In this document: one piece after another, positions 26,688 to 35,567 of the stretch
Layout of the letters: every line of letters begins with the position of its first letter
Numbering within the stretch: the first letter of the stretch is position 1
Origin: an uncultured Schlesneria sp.
GTDB lineage: Bacteria > Planctomycetota > Planctomycetia > Planctomycetales > Planctomycetaceae
Length of the DNA: 64,000 nucleotides
Direction of reading: 5' to 3'
NCBI GenBank assembly: GCA_903899985.1
Contig: CAIULL010000072.1
Coordinates: 1 to 64,000 of the forward strand
Notes under the pieces: model-generated
What the model was told of the DNA's origin: nothing
Database searches by the model: none
The model's input: the letters and a program-made list of their open reading frames with translations, nothing else
Position numbers and translations under genes: made by a program

Positions 26688-28166
26688 ATGTCTGTGAATG
26701 CCGCTGATGGTCAGCATCGTGCGAGATTGCAGAGGATTGCTCATCGGATGATGCTGGAAAAGGGGCTGGCTCCTGATTTTCCGGCACCGGCCCTTGTTGA
26801 ACTCGATGGAATTCATGGTCCGGCAACGCCGTCGGATGATTCCATTCGAGATCTCAGGGACCTGCTGTGGTGTTCCATCGACAATGATGATTCACGAGAC
26901 CTGGATCAGTTAACGGTTGCAGAACAGTTGCCGGACGGAGTCGTGCGTATTCTCGTGGCCATTGCCGACGTCGACGCGATCGTCAAGAAACATTCGGCAA
27001 TTGATCAACACGCGATGCAGAACACGACTTCGGTTTACACGGTCGCCGAAACCTTTTCGATGTTGCCGGAAAAGCTGTCGACCGATCTGACATCGCTGAA
27101 TTACGAGTGTGATCGACTCGCTATCGTGATCGACATGGAGATCGATCCGGATGGCCGACTGAAGCGGTCGGACATCTATCGAGCGACAGTGCGCAACCGG
27201 GCGAAACTGGCATACAACAGCGTCGCCAGTTGGCTCGACGGTCAAGGTCCGATCCCGCCAGCGATTGCCGCTGTTGCGGGTCTCGACGCGAACATTCGTT
27301 TGCAGGATGAAGTGGCTCAGCAGTTGAAAGCTGTCAGGCATGCTTATGGTGCTCTGGAATTGGAGACGATTCAAACTCGCCCCGTGTTCACCGGTAATGT
27401 CTTGACGGATCTGGAAATGGACCGTCGAAATCGGGCGAAAGATCTGATCGCTGACTTTATGATTTCGGCCAACGGAGTGGTGGCCCGGTTTCTTGCGACT
27501 CATCACTCCCCGTCGTTACGGCGGGTTGTCACGAAGCCGAAGCGGTGGGACCGGATCGTGGAACTGGCTGCGGAATGGGGAACCCAGTTGCCAAGATTGC
27601 CGAGTTCGACGGCGCTGGAAGATTTTCTTGTGAGTGCTCAAGCGAACGACCCATTCCGATTTCCCGATCTTTCGCTGAGTGTGATCAAGCTGCTGGGTCC
27701 AGGAGAATATGTGGCTCAAGCGGCTGGCGATCGATCGGGGGAGCATTTTGGGCTGGCGGTTGGTGACTACGCTCATTCGACAGCACCGAACCGTCGTTAT
27801 CCCGATGTGATTACTCAGCGGTTGTTGAAAGCCGCGCTTCAGAAGGGGCCAATTCCGTATGACGATACCGAATTGAAGTGGTTGGCAACTCATTGTACGG
27901 AAGCGGAGGATGCGGCCAAGAAAGTCGAGCGGGCGGTCCGCAAATCGGCTGCCGCATTACTTTTGGAATCGCAGGTTGGCCGGACGTTTGATGCGATCGT
28001 GACAGGTCATGCACAAAAAGGGACGTGGGTTCGAATCGTTCATCCTCCGGTCGAAGGGCGATTAGTGACCGGTTATGAAGGGGTCGACGTCGGTCGTCGG
28101 TTGCAAGTTCAGCTGGTCCGCACCGATGTGGAGCAGGGTTTTCTTGATTTCAAACGGAAGCATTAA
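26688..28166 (+). CDS. RNB-domain ribonuclease (RNase II/R superfamily, short form)
   Basis: This is a 492-residue 3'-5' exoribonuclease-like protein. The RNB catalytic domain covers about residues 55-390: CSIDNDDSRDLDQLTVAEQL holds the metal-binding aspartates (Asp65, Asp71, Asp73), followed by ILVAIADVDAIV, SMLPEKLSTDLTSLN and DYAHSTAPNRRYPDVITQRL, the RNA-binding signature. The fourth Asp of the classical DxDD is Gln74 here; I believe this 'DLDQ' version is normal in short RNB proteins. Cold-shock domains are missing, and the C-terminal part has a weak S1-like stretch (VGRTFDAIVTGHAQKGTWVR). The ATG has GAGGA at 7 bp. The stop codon lies 18 bp before the PSD1 cytochrome gene, so they are probably one transcript. 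Confidence 0.88.
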   Translation: MSVNAADGQHRARLQRIAHRMMLEKGLAPDFPAPALVELDGIHGPATPSDDSIRDLRDLLWCSIDNDDSRDLDQLTVAEQLPDGVVRILVAIADVDAIVKKHSAIDQHAMQNTTSVYTVAETFSMLPEKLSTDLTSLNYECDRLAIVIDMEIDPDGRLKRSDIYRATVRNRAKLAYNSVASWLDGQGPIPPAIAAVAGLDANIRLQDEVAQQLKAVRHAYGALELETIQTRPVFTGNVLTDLEMDRRNRAKDLIADFMISANGVVARFLATHHSPSLRRVVTKPKRWDRIVELAAEWGTQLPRLPSSTALEDFLVSAQANDPFRFPDLSLSVIKLLGPGEYVAQAAGDRSGEHFGLAVGDYAHSTAPNRRYPDVITQRLLKAALQKGPIPYDDTELKWLATHCTEAEDAAKKVERAVRKSAAALLLESQVGRTFDAIVTGHAQKGTWVRIVHPPVEGRLVTGYEGVDVGRRLQVQLVRTDVEQGFLDFKRKH

Positions 28167-28184
28167 TCGAATGAGGTGAGGGCG

Positions 28185-31100
28185 ATGAGTTGGCGTTCTT
28201 TACCGCACGTTGCCTGTCTGATCCTGATTGGCATTCCGGTTCTGGTGACGGCACAAGAAAAAACGATCGAGGCCGAGCGGCTGTTTGAATCCAAGATTCG
28301 TCCGCTGTTGATCGAACGTTGCTTCAAATGTCACGCCGAAGCGAAGGCAAAGGGGGGATTACGTCTTGATTCGAGGGAGTTTTTGTTGAGAGGGGGCGAA
28401 ACAGGGCCGGCGATCGTCGCAGGGAAGCCGGAGGAGAGTCTGCTGGTCCATGCGGTAAAACACCAGAACGGGCTGGCAATGCCACCCGATGGCAAATTGA
28501 CGGAGAATCAAATTGCGGACTTGACCGCATGGATCAAGACGGGGGCGATCTGGCCGGGCGGTGTTGCTACGAGCATTAGTGAAGCGCGATCAACATCGAT
28601 TCCGATCGTCTCACCGAATGACGGAGAATTAGCGCAGTCACTTCAGTTATGGCTGCGGGCCGATTCCTTGTTGCTGAATGACGGCGAGCCGGTTCAGGTC
28701 TGGCCCGATCAAAGTGGTCATGGTCGCGATGTGTCTGTCACAAAAGGGATACGGGCGGACGGAGTCGGACTGGCTGGCAAATTTGCCAAACAGAGTTCGT
28801 TGATGAAGCGTCCGGCCGTTCGATTCGAAACTTCGACGGGATATGCCTCGTCACCGGATCGTCCCGTCGACATCAAAGGCGATGCCGCGCTTTCGATGAC
28901 GGTTGTCATCAATCTTCAGTCGCATGAAGCACAGCCGCCGTTTGATGGAATCCTGGGGATCGGGAATCCTGCGAATCCCGGCGGTGATCCCGGTCGGCCG
29001 TTGGCGGCATTGCTTCAAATCAATCGTGGTGAGGATCACGCCCTGCATTTTGCCGGTGGCTGGAATCACGACGCGTCGCTTGGTGCTGGATCGTTTAAGC
29101 CTTACTACGGTAAATCAATCATACTCACGGTGACAAAATCGGCTGGCCCGATGCGAAGTGCGACGCGGCTGTTTATCAACGGTGAGGCGGCGTTACGTAC
29201 CGCCAGCGAAGCACTAGAAGGTCGCGACACGGTTCCCGATATTCAACACCGTACGAATATCGGGACTTATCTGGGAAAAGCGGTCAGTTGGGCTGGTTCG
29301 ATTCAGGGGGACGTGGGTGAGGTTCTCGTCTACAATCAGGCGCTGAGTGATCGTGAGCGATTGGGGATCGAAGGCCATCTGGCCGAGAAGTATGGGATGA
29401 CCTTGAAGCCGCTCAGCCGGTTCGCTCAACGTGCCCGATTCACGGATCAAGAGAAAAGCTTTTGGGCTTATCAGCCTGTTCGCGATCCTCAGCCCCCGGT
29501 TGTTAAAAATGATTCGCAGGTGAAATCGCCCGTCGATCAGTTCATTCAAGCAAAGCTGGAGTCGTTGGGAGCTTCGCCTGCTCCTGCGGCTGACAGATTG
29601 ACGTTATTGCGACGTGTCACGTTTGACCTGACCGGGCTGCCGCCAACACCCGAGGAGGTGACTGCGTTTCTGGTGGATGATTCTCCGAGGGCCTTTGAGA
29701 CGGTTGTCAACCGCTTGCTGGCGTCACCACATTATGGAGAACGTTGGGCGAGACACTGGCTGGATGTTGTTCGTTATGCGGAATCGACAGCCAACGATGC
29801 GAATGCCGTGATGCGATTTGCCTGGCGGTATCGAAATTATGTCATCGATGCATTCAACCGCGATCTCCCTTACGACCAGTTTCTGATCGAACAACTGGCT
29901 GGTGATCTGTTACCAAAAACAGATTCTGTTGAAACGAATACACGTCGGATCATCGCCACGGGGTTTTTGATGGTGGGTCCCAAGGCCTTGGCGGAAACAG
30001 ACAAGGAGCAGTCACGACTGGATATCGTCGACGACCAGATTGACGTAACTGGGCGGGCGATGCTGGGGCTGACGCTCGCTTGTGCTCGCTGTCATGATCA
30101 TAAGTTTGATGCAATCCGAACGACTGACTATTACGCACTCGCGGGAATCTTTCGCAGTACTGAGCCGTTTCAAAACGAGAATCGCAACGCCACCATGTGG
30201 TGGGAATTTCCTGTCCCTCAGGGGGATGGTCAAGAGCCGTTGATCGTCATGGCACCGCAGGAGACGCTCCCTCGTAATCTGAAGGTTCATCTTCGCGGTA
30301 ATCGCTTTACGCTGGGTGATACGGTCCCACGAGGTGTGATTCAGATCATCGCTGATTCCACTGCGTTGGCAGAACCGAATAGACCCGACGGGAATCCAGC
30401 CAGCGTGATCAGCGAAAACAGCGGACGGTTAGAACTGGCACAATGGATTGCCAGTCGGGACAACCCGCTAACCTCTCGAGTGATGGTCAATCGGATCTGG
30501 CAGCACCATTTTGGTCGGGGTCTGGTTGCAACGAGCGATAATTTCGGGACACGAGGAGAACGGCCAACGCATCCAGAGCTACTTGACTGGCTGGCAACGC
30601 GGTTCGTTGAGTCTGGTTGGAGCATCAAAGCGATGCATCGTCTGATGGTCCTTTCGCATACCTATCAGCAGAGTGGTTTTTCGGAGGCTGCTGTTCAACA
30701 GATTGACCCGGACCGTCGTTGGCTGTCGTCGTTTCCGCGTCGCCGCCTTTCTGCGGAGGAATTGCGGGATGCGATGCTGACGGTCAGCGGGAAGCTGGAT
30801 CGTGCGCCAGGTACGAACGAAAGCGCGGAATACATGGTCAGCAAGGCAGAGAATATCGGCGCGATGATCATGCCGAATCGGCTTGCAGCAGATGATCCGA
30901 TCTACACAACGTTTACAAAACGAAGCCTTTATCTGCCGATCGTTCGTAATATGCTGCCAGATGTGATGGCGCTGTTCGACGCCGCCGATCCCAATGGCGT
31001 GACATCCGTCCGCAACGAAACCACAGTGGCGTCTCAATCATTGTTCATGCTCAACAGTCCGTTCGTCCGTGAGCAGGCGAACGGACTTGCGGAGCAGTTG

Positions 31101-31328
31101 TTTTCAGACTCAACCGCGACCGACTTAATGCGGATTGAGCGTGCTCATCAAATCGCTTTTTGTCGGATGCCGACTTCCGAGGAAACGGCCGAGGCGGTGC
31201 AATTTCTTCAAGCGTATCTGGCGTCGACGGTGAGTCAGTCCCGCCCACTGGAAAAACGGTCACAAGCGGCTTGGCAAAGCTATTGCCAGACATTGCTGTG
31301 CTCAAACGAATTTCTGTACACGGAGTGA
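28185..31328 (+). CDS. PSCyt1-LamG-PSCyt2-PSD1 cytochrome protein
   Basis: This 1047-residue exported protein has the typical planctomycete layout. A signal peptide (HVACLILIGIPVLVTA) is followed by the PSCyt1 haem c domain with CFKCH at about residue 47 and the distal MPPDG motif, then a concanavalin/LamG-like domain (about 145-400, ending GSIQGDVGEVLVYNQALSD), then PSCyt2 (DUF1549; PVDQFIQAKLESLGASPAP, LTGLPPTPEEV, HYGERWARHWLDVVRYAES) and PSD1 (DUF1553; NPLTSRVMVNRIWQHHFGRG, FPRRRLSAEELRDAML). The role is probably extracytoplasmic oxidation or polymer breakdown; substrates are not established. The ATG at 28185 follows GAGGTGAG; a GTG at 28176 is also possible. The DUF1501 gene follows after 7 bp, the standard partner. 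Confidence 0.93.
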   Translation: MSWRSLPHVACLILIGIPVLVTAQEKTIEAERLFESKIRPLLIERCFKCHAEAKAKGGLRLDSREFLLRGGETGPAIVAGKPEESLLVHAVKHQNGLAMPPDGKLTENQIADLTAWIKTGAIWPGGVATSISEARSTSIPIVSPNDGELAQSLQLWLRADSLLLNDGEPVQVWPDQSGHGRDVSVTKGIRADGVGLAGKFAKQSSLMKRPAVRFETSTGYASSPDRPVDIKGDAALSMTVVINLQSHEAQPPFDGILGIGNPANPGGDPGRPLAALLQINRGEDHALHFAGGWNHDASLGAGSFKPYYGKSIILTVTKSAGPMRSATRLFINGEAALRTASEALEGRDTVPDIQHRTNIGTYLGKAVSWAGSIQGDVGEVLVYNQALSDRERLGIEGHLAEKYGMTLKPLSRFAQRARFTDQEKSFWAYQPVRDPQPPVVKNDSQVKSPVDQFIQAKLESLGASPAPAADRLTLLRRVTFDLTGLPPTPEEVTAFLVDDSPRAFETVVNRLLASPHYGERWARHWLDVVRYAESTANDANAVMRFAWRYRNYVIDAFNRDLPYDQFLIEQLAGDLLPKTDSVETNTRRIIATGFLMVGPKALAETDKEQSRLDIVDDQIDVTGRAMLGLTLACARCHDHKFDAIRTTDYYALAGIFRSTEPFQNENRNATMWWEFPVPQGDGQEPLIVMAPQETLPRNLKVHLRGNRFTLGDTVPRGVIQIIADSTALAEPNRPDGNPASVISENSGRLELAQWIASRDNPLTSRVMVNRIWQHHFGRGLVATSDNFGTRGERPTHPELLDWLATRFVESGWSIKAMHRLMVLSHTYQQSGFSEAAVQQIDPDRRWLSSFPRRRLSAEELRDAMLTVSGKLDRAPGTNESAEYMVSKAENIGAMIMPNRLAADDPIYTTFTKRSLYLPIVRNMLPDVMALFDAADPNGVTSVRNETTVASQSLFMLNSPFVREQANGLAEQLFSDSTATDLMRIERAHQIAFCRMPTSEETAEAVQFLQAYLASTVSQSRPLEKRSQAAWQSYCQTLLCSNEFLYTE

Positions 31329-31335
31329 TCTTGTC

Positions 31336-32823
31336 ATGAATGATCAACCTTCTCGACGACAAGAGCGTAGCATGGGCTTCAGCGCGTGCTCTTTTCTCCA
31401 GGATGCGCTGAATGTCCATCGGTCGCGACGACAATGGCTGAAGCAGTCTGCCTGCGGATTCGGGCACGTCGCCTTAATGGGGCTGATGTCTTCAAATGTG
31501 AAGGCCGAAAGAGATCACTTGTCGGCTGGACCGCTTGTTCCGAAGCCATCTCATTTCGTTCCTCGGGCGAAGCGCGTGGTCTTTCTGTTTATGCACGGCG
31601 GGGTCTCGCACGTTGATACCTTTGACCCGAAACCCAAACTCATGGAGTTGAACGGTCAGCCATTGCCGATCACCAAGCCGAAGTTCGAGTTCGCTCCGAC
31701 CGGAAATCTGCTGGCCTCACCCTGGAAGTTTCAGCAATATGGCCAGAGCGGGATCGAGGTGAGCGAACTGTTTCCTCACGTCGGCTCGTGTATCGATGAC
31801 ATTTGTGTGATTCGTTCAATGAATGGTGGTGACCAGGTCTCGCATGGACCGGCGTTGCTGAATATCAACACTGGTAGCGGAGTGTTTGCGCGTCCTAGCC
31901 TTGGAGCATGGACGCTGTATGGACTGGGAACAGAGAATCAGAACCTACCCGGTTTTCTCAGCTTAAGCCCGTCGCTCTATCATGGAGGGGCGCAGAACTA
32001 TGGTTCGGCGTTTCTTCCGGCCAGTTTTCAAGGAACGCGTATTGGCGACGGCAGCGCTGACTTTAAAACCACGAAACTCTCTAACCTGGACCCGGGTGAC
32101 GATCCCAGCTTGCAGCGTCTGCAGTTGGATCTGTTGTCAAAGCGAAATCGGCAGCATCTGACGCGAGTGGGTGATGACCTGCGGCTGGAGGCCCGGATTG
32201 CGTCATTCGAAATGAGTTACCGGATGCAGGCGGAAGCTCCGTCGGTGTTGGATATTGGTCGTGAAACAGCGGCAACTCATGCGTTATACGGCGTTGGCGT
32301 CGAGCCAACCGACGAATATGCGAGACAGTGCCTGCTGGCACGGCGATGCCTTGAAGCGGGAGTCCGTTTTGTGCAAGTGAATTTCAGTTACCCTCGCAAT
32401 TACTGGGATGCTCACGGAGACTTGAGAAACAATCACACCACGAACGCAAAAAAGGTTGATCAACCGATTGCCGCACTGATCACGGATTTGAAATCGCGTG
32501 GACTGCTCGATGACACACTTGTGATCTTCGGGACCGAGTTTGGTCGGACGCCGGCTGCCCAGGGGACGGATGGTCGAGATCATCACCCGCATGCGTTCAG
32601 CGTCTGGATGGCAGGTGGCGGAATTCGGGGTGGAGCGACGTACGGGCAGACAGACGAATTTGGATATTATGTGCAGGAGAACAAAGTGACGATACCCGAC
32701 TTACATGCGACAATTCTGCATTTGCTCGGACTGGATCACGAGCGGCTGACGTACCGCCACGCGGGACGGGACTATCGGCTTACTGACGTACACGGACGAG
32801 TTGTGACGGACATTCTCGCATGA
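31336..32823 (+). CDS. DUF1501 protein (sulfatase-like fold, Tat-type leader)
   Basis: This is a 495-residue exported protein, standard partner of PSD1 cytochromes. Residues about 30-55 form a twin-arginine-type leader (SRRQWLKQSACGFGHVALMG). The DUF1501 body includes VVFLFMHGGVSHVDTFDPKP, LSLSPSLYHGGAQNYG, FVQVNFSYPRNYWDAHGD, LVIFGTEFGRTPAAQGTDGR and DHHPHAFSVWMAGGGIRGG. It belongs to the alkaline phosphatase/sulfatase fold but lacks the formylglycine motif. The N-terminus is odd: bases 31367-31389 match a dispersed intergenic repeat (22 of 23 bases identical to 55003-55025) and encode RSMGFSAC. The ATG at 31336 has GGAG about 10 bp before it; the ATG inside the repeat (31372) is the other option. 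Confidence 0.92.
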   Translation: MNDQPSRRQERSMGFSACSFLQDALNVHRSRRQWLKQSACGFGHVALMGLMSSNVKAERDHLSAGPLVPKPSHFVPRAKRVVFLFMHGGVSHVDTFDPKPKLMELNGQPLPITKPKFEFAPTGNLLASPWKFQQYGQSGIEVSELFPHVGSCIDDICVIRSMNGGDQVSHGPALLNINTGSGVFARPSLGAWTLYGLGTENQNLPGFLSLSPSLYHGGAQNYGSAFLPASFQGTRIGDGSADFKTTKLSNLDPGDDPSLQRLQLDLLSKRNRQHLTRVGDDLRLEARIASFEMSYRMQAEAPSVLDIGRETAATHALYGVGVEPTDEYARQCLLARRCLEAGVRFVQVNFSYPRNYWDAHGDLRNNHTTNAKKVDQPIAALITDLKSRGLLDDTLVIFGTEFGRTPAAQGTDGRDHHPHAFSVWMAGGGIRGGATYGQTDEFGYYVQENKVTIPDLHATILHLLGLDHERLTYRHAGRDYRLTDVHGRVVTDILA

Positions 32824-33018
32824 GGCAGCGTCTGCGTTAATTCATGACTTTAAAGTACGAACTTTTGATTTCATCAACTTTGCTATCCTTGGATCAGGAG
32901 ATGTGTGCGGGGGAGTACGAGTGATTATCAAAGCGGGCCTCTACTGCGATAGAATCAACTTTTGGGAAAGAGTGGTCTATTCGAATTGTTCGACGATTCT
33001 CTGTGCGAGTGTAGTCCG

Positions 33019-35082
33019 ATGAAAACTGTACAACGAATCATGCCGATTCTCGCCTTGATAATCGCCAGTTCCGGGCGGAAGGCATGTGATGCGTACGAAC
33101 CCGGCGTATTTCGTCGTCCGGCACTCATGGAAGCGAGTCAGCCTCTTCAGCTGCGAGCGATGCTCTATGCTCGTAACAATCAACTGGATGAGGCTCTTGC
33201 GGCTGGCCAGGAGGCCGTCGCAGTCGCTCCTTTTTCGGCGAAGGCCAATTATCTGCTTGCAGTGATTTACGCAAAACGAGGTGAGGATGACGAGTGCATC
33301 AGAACACTCAAACGTGCGCAGGAACTTGGCTTTCGCGACGTGACTTTTCTGGAGCGTGATCCTGACATTGCGCGAGTGCGAAAACATGCTGAGTTTGCGA
33401 ATTTGATCGCCGAGGCAAAAAAGCCGTTTGAACCGCCCGTACCAAAACCTGCGTCACTCAAGTTAGGTGTCGCTTTAGTCGGTGCTGAGAATGCGGTTTG
33501 GGACGAGTCGATAAATCTCGTGAGGACGACTTTCAATTGGAAGGGGCCAAACAAGACGTTAGCGATCATCAGGGACCACGGCGAGGTCGGACGTAAATTA
33601 TGGAAGTGGCACGCGGAAAAAACGGCGGCCGGTAACTACGGCGATCTTTACGATAACTGCGACAAAGACCATTCGAACTTGAAATACGAACAATTTCCTC
33701 AGATTTATCGCATCGAGTATCAGCCGGAATTAGGGGGAGACATCCCGCATGGCCTGCAAAATCGAATTCTCCATGGGGGGGTTGTCATTGGAAATTCGTC
33801 CACGGCGATGGCGGGCGGTCCGTATTGGCGAAGCAATCCGAGATTGGCTTACGTCAAGCCGACGTCAATCGCGGCATTGACGACGCAATACTTTCAGAAC
33901 CATCTGTATGTCTATCCGGAGCATATGGACCACGATCCAGGTCATAATGGAAAGAGTTTTGGGTATGGTGATGTTTATCCGGCGAACACCCCTTATGTTC
34001 TGATCAGCCAGGGGTCTTCGTATAGCGATCAGCCGTTTCTGGATGTGCTGGCCTGTATGCTGGCTGCATTTCGGCCCGAGGTGAAAAAGCTTCTTGTTGA
34101 GCGAGGATGGATCGCACCGACTTTGCAGCAAATTTTTCGAAGCAATTATGGACGTGTGGAAAAGCCGGACGATTACCTGACCGGCGTCGCTCATCCTTCT
34201 GTCTTTGACGCAACGATGATTGATCCTCTGAAGATCGTCACCGCGACACACGCGATGACAGTTGAGACGATTCCACCCGTGGTGCGAATTCGTGTTGAAA
34301 AGCAAGATCAAGCGGTCGTCGGAACGGACTACTTTGAGGCGGGTGCCTATCATGAAAACCTGTTTGATACGCCGTGTGCAATTGCCCGCATCGGACGGTC
34401 GACGCAATACCAGCGGAGAATGACCGTCTCGGCTCGGGACAGCATTGATTTGAACAAAAAGCCATTGAGGTATGTGTGGGTTGTGTTGCGAGGTGACGAA
34501 TCATTAATCAAGATTGAACCGTTGGATAAATCTGCCAGCCGCGCCGAGTTGACGGTGGCCTGGCATCCGAGGCGAAAAATTCAGCCGGAAAGTGACCTGG
34601 AGTCTAACCGCGTCGATATTGGCGTCTTCGCTCATAATGGATCGGAATGGTCGGCGCCCGCTTTTGTCACATGGTACTTCCTCGATAACGAGGAGCGTGA
34701 GTATGATGAACAGCAAAGGATTCGGTCGGTTACCTATCATGGTGGATCGGACGTCGGGAATTACACTGATCCGCTGATTCAGACACCAAAAACCTGGAAA
34801 GACACATACCGTTATACGGATGACGGTCGTCTGATCGGCTGGACGCGGACCCGAGGTACGTTACCAAGCCAGGAAACAGAACAGTTCACTCCTGAAGGAG
34901 GGTTGGTAATCGAGCAGGACGAAAAGGGCCGACCACTCGCCGCGAAATCGGTCGTTTATATTGCGCGACCGGGTAGAAGTGGCACACCAATCCTGGTTCA
35001 ATTGCCGAGCGACGAAATCTGGCATTATCAATATGAAAGTTCGGACGACTTGATTGGAAAAATTCAATCCCGAGGAAAATAA
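33019..35082 (+). CDS. TPR-containing exported protein
   Basis: This is a 687-residue protein. A signal peptide (MKTVQRIMPILALIIASSG) leads into a TPR region (LRAMLYARNNQLDEALAAGQ; AKANYLLAVIYAKRGEDDEC; about residues 40-110) ending with a PFEPPVPKPAS linker. The remaining 560 residues are not a family I can name. Conserved-looking pieces are GGPYWRSNPRLAYVKPTSIA, YVYPEHMDHDPGHNGKSFGY and VWVVLRGDESLIKIEPLD, the last with the look of an Ig-like or PKD-type beta domain. The function is unknown. It stands between the DUF1501 gene (195-bp gap) and dnaG on the same strand. Confidence 0.75.
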   Translation: MKTVQRIMPILALIIASSGRKACDAYEPGVFRRPALMEASQPLQLRAMLYARNNQLDEALAAGQEAVAVAPFSAKANYLLAVIYAKRGEDDECIRTLKRAQELGFRDVTFLERDPDIARVRKHAEFANLIAEAKKPFEPPVPKPASLKLGVALVGAENAVWDESINLVRTTFNWKGPNKTLAIIRDHGEVGRKLWKWHAEKTAAGNYGDLYDNCDKDHSNLKYEQFPQIYRIEYQPELGGDIPHGLQNRILHGGVVIGNSSTAMAGGPYWRSNPRLAYVKPTSIAALTTQYFQNHLYVYPEHMDHDPGHNGKSFGYGDVYPANTPYVLISQGSSYSDQPFLDVLACMLAAFRPEVKKLLVERGWIAPTLQQIFRSNYGRVEKPDDYLTGVAHPSVFDATMIDPLKIVTATHAMTVETIPPVVRIRVEKQDQAVVGTDYFEAGAYHENLFDTPCAIARIGRSTQYQRRMTVSARDSIDLNKKPLRYVWVVLRGDESLIKIEPLDKSASRAELTVAWHPRRKIQPESDLESNRVDIGVFAHNGSEWSAPAFVTWYFLDNEEREYDEQQRIRSVTYHGGSDVGNYTDPLIQTPKTWKDTYRYTDDGRLIGWTRTRGTLPSQETEQFTPEGGLVIEQDEKGRPLAAKSVVYIARPGRSGTPILVQLPSDEIWHYQYESSDDLIGKIQSRGK

Positions 35083-35567
35083 GGCGATTGTGGATGGTGC
35101 CGAATTCAGTGGGCGTCCGGGCTTCAATAATGCGTCTTGTTTTATGTCGACAATGATAAGTCAGTTAATGACGTCATTGGAACGGGCTGTCTTCGATAAA
35201 GACTTAATCTATCGATCTTTGTTAGAGGTCCTTGACTGACATCATTCCTCAGTTACAATCCGAACAGATATGACGCTTCTCCGCTTCGTTTCGGTCGCAT
35301 CACCGACGTGCCCACGTCTTGACCACAGCGGTTTGAACCGACATCGCACTGATTAACAGTCGGCACCGGTAATTGATACCAGGTGAGGTGTGAGGTCAGT
35401 CTGGCTCGATGTTGGCTTTTGAAATTCCGATTTCCAACGCAACCTGAGTCGTTTGCTCTGTCGTCTTTCAATCAGTGTTGCTGCGCGTTTTCGATTTTCG
35501 TCGGGATCGATCATTTGCCTGCGGGTCGTCGTAGATCGGTCGGCAGATCAGAAAGAAGGAATTACGG
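35083..35567. other. Gap upstream of dnaG
   Basis: No gene. It holds the dnaG promoter candidate at 35232-35259; the resulting leader would be about 300 nt, long enough for regulation. Confidence 0.5.
35232..35259 (+). promoter_or_regulatory. Sigma-70 promoter candidate for dnaG-rpoD
   Basis: A -35 TTGACT (35232-35237), 16-bp spacer and -10 TACAAT (35254-35259) form a good match. Transcription would start about 300 bp before dnaG. Confidence 0.5.

Noticed and set aside
26354-26707. 117-codon frame before the ribonuclease gene
   Set aside because: It overlaps the true start of the ribonuclease gene and has no recognisable domain.
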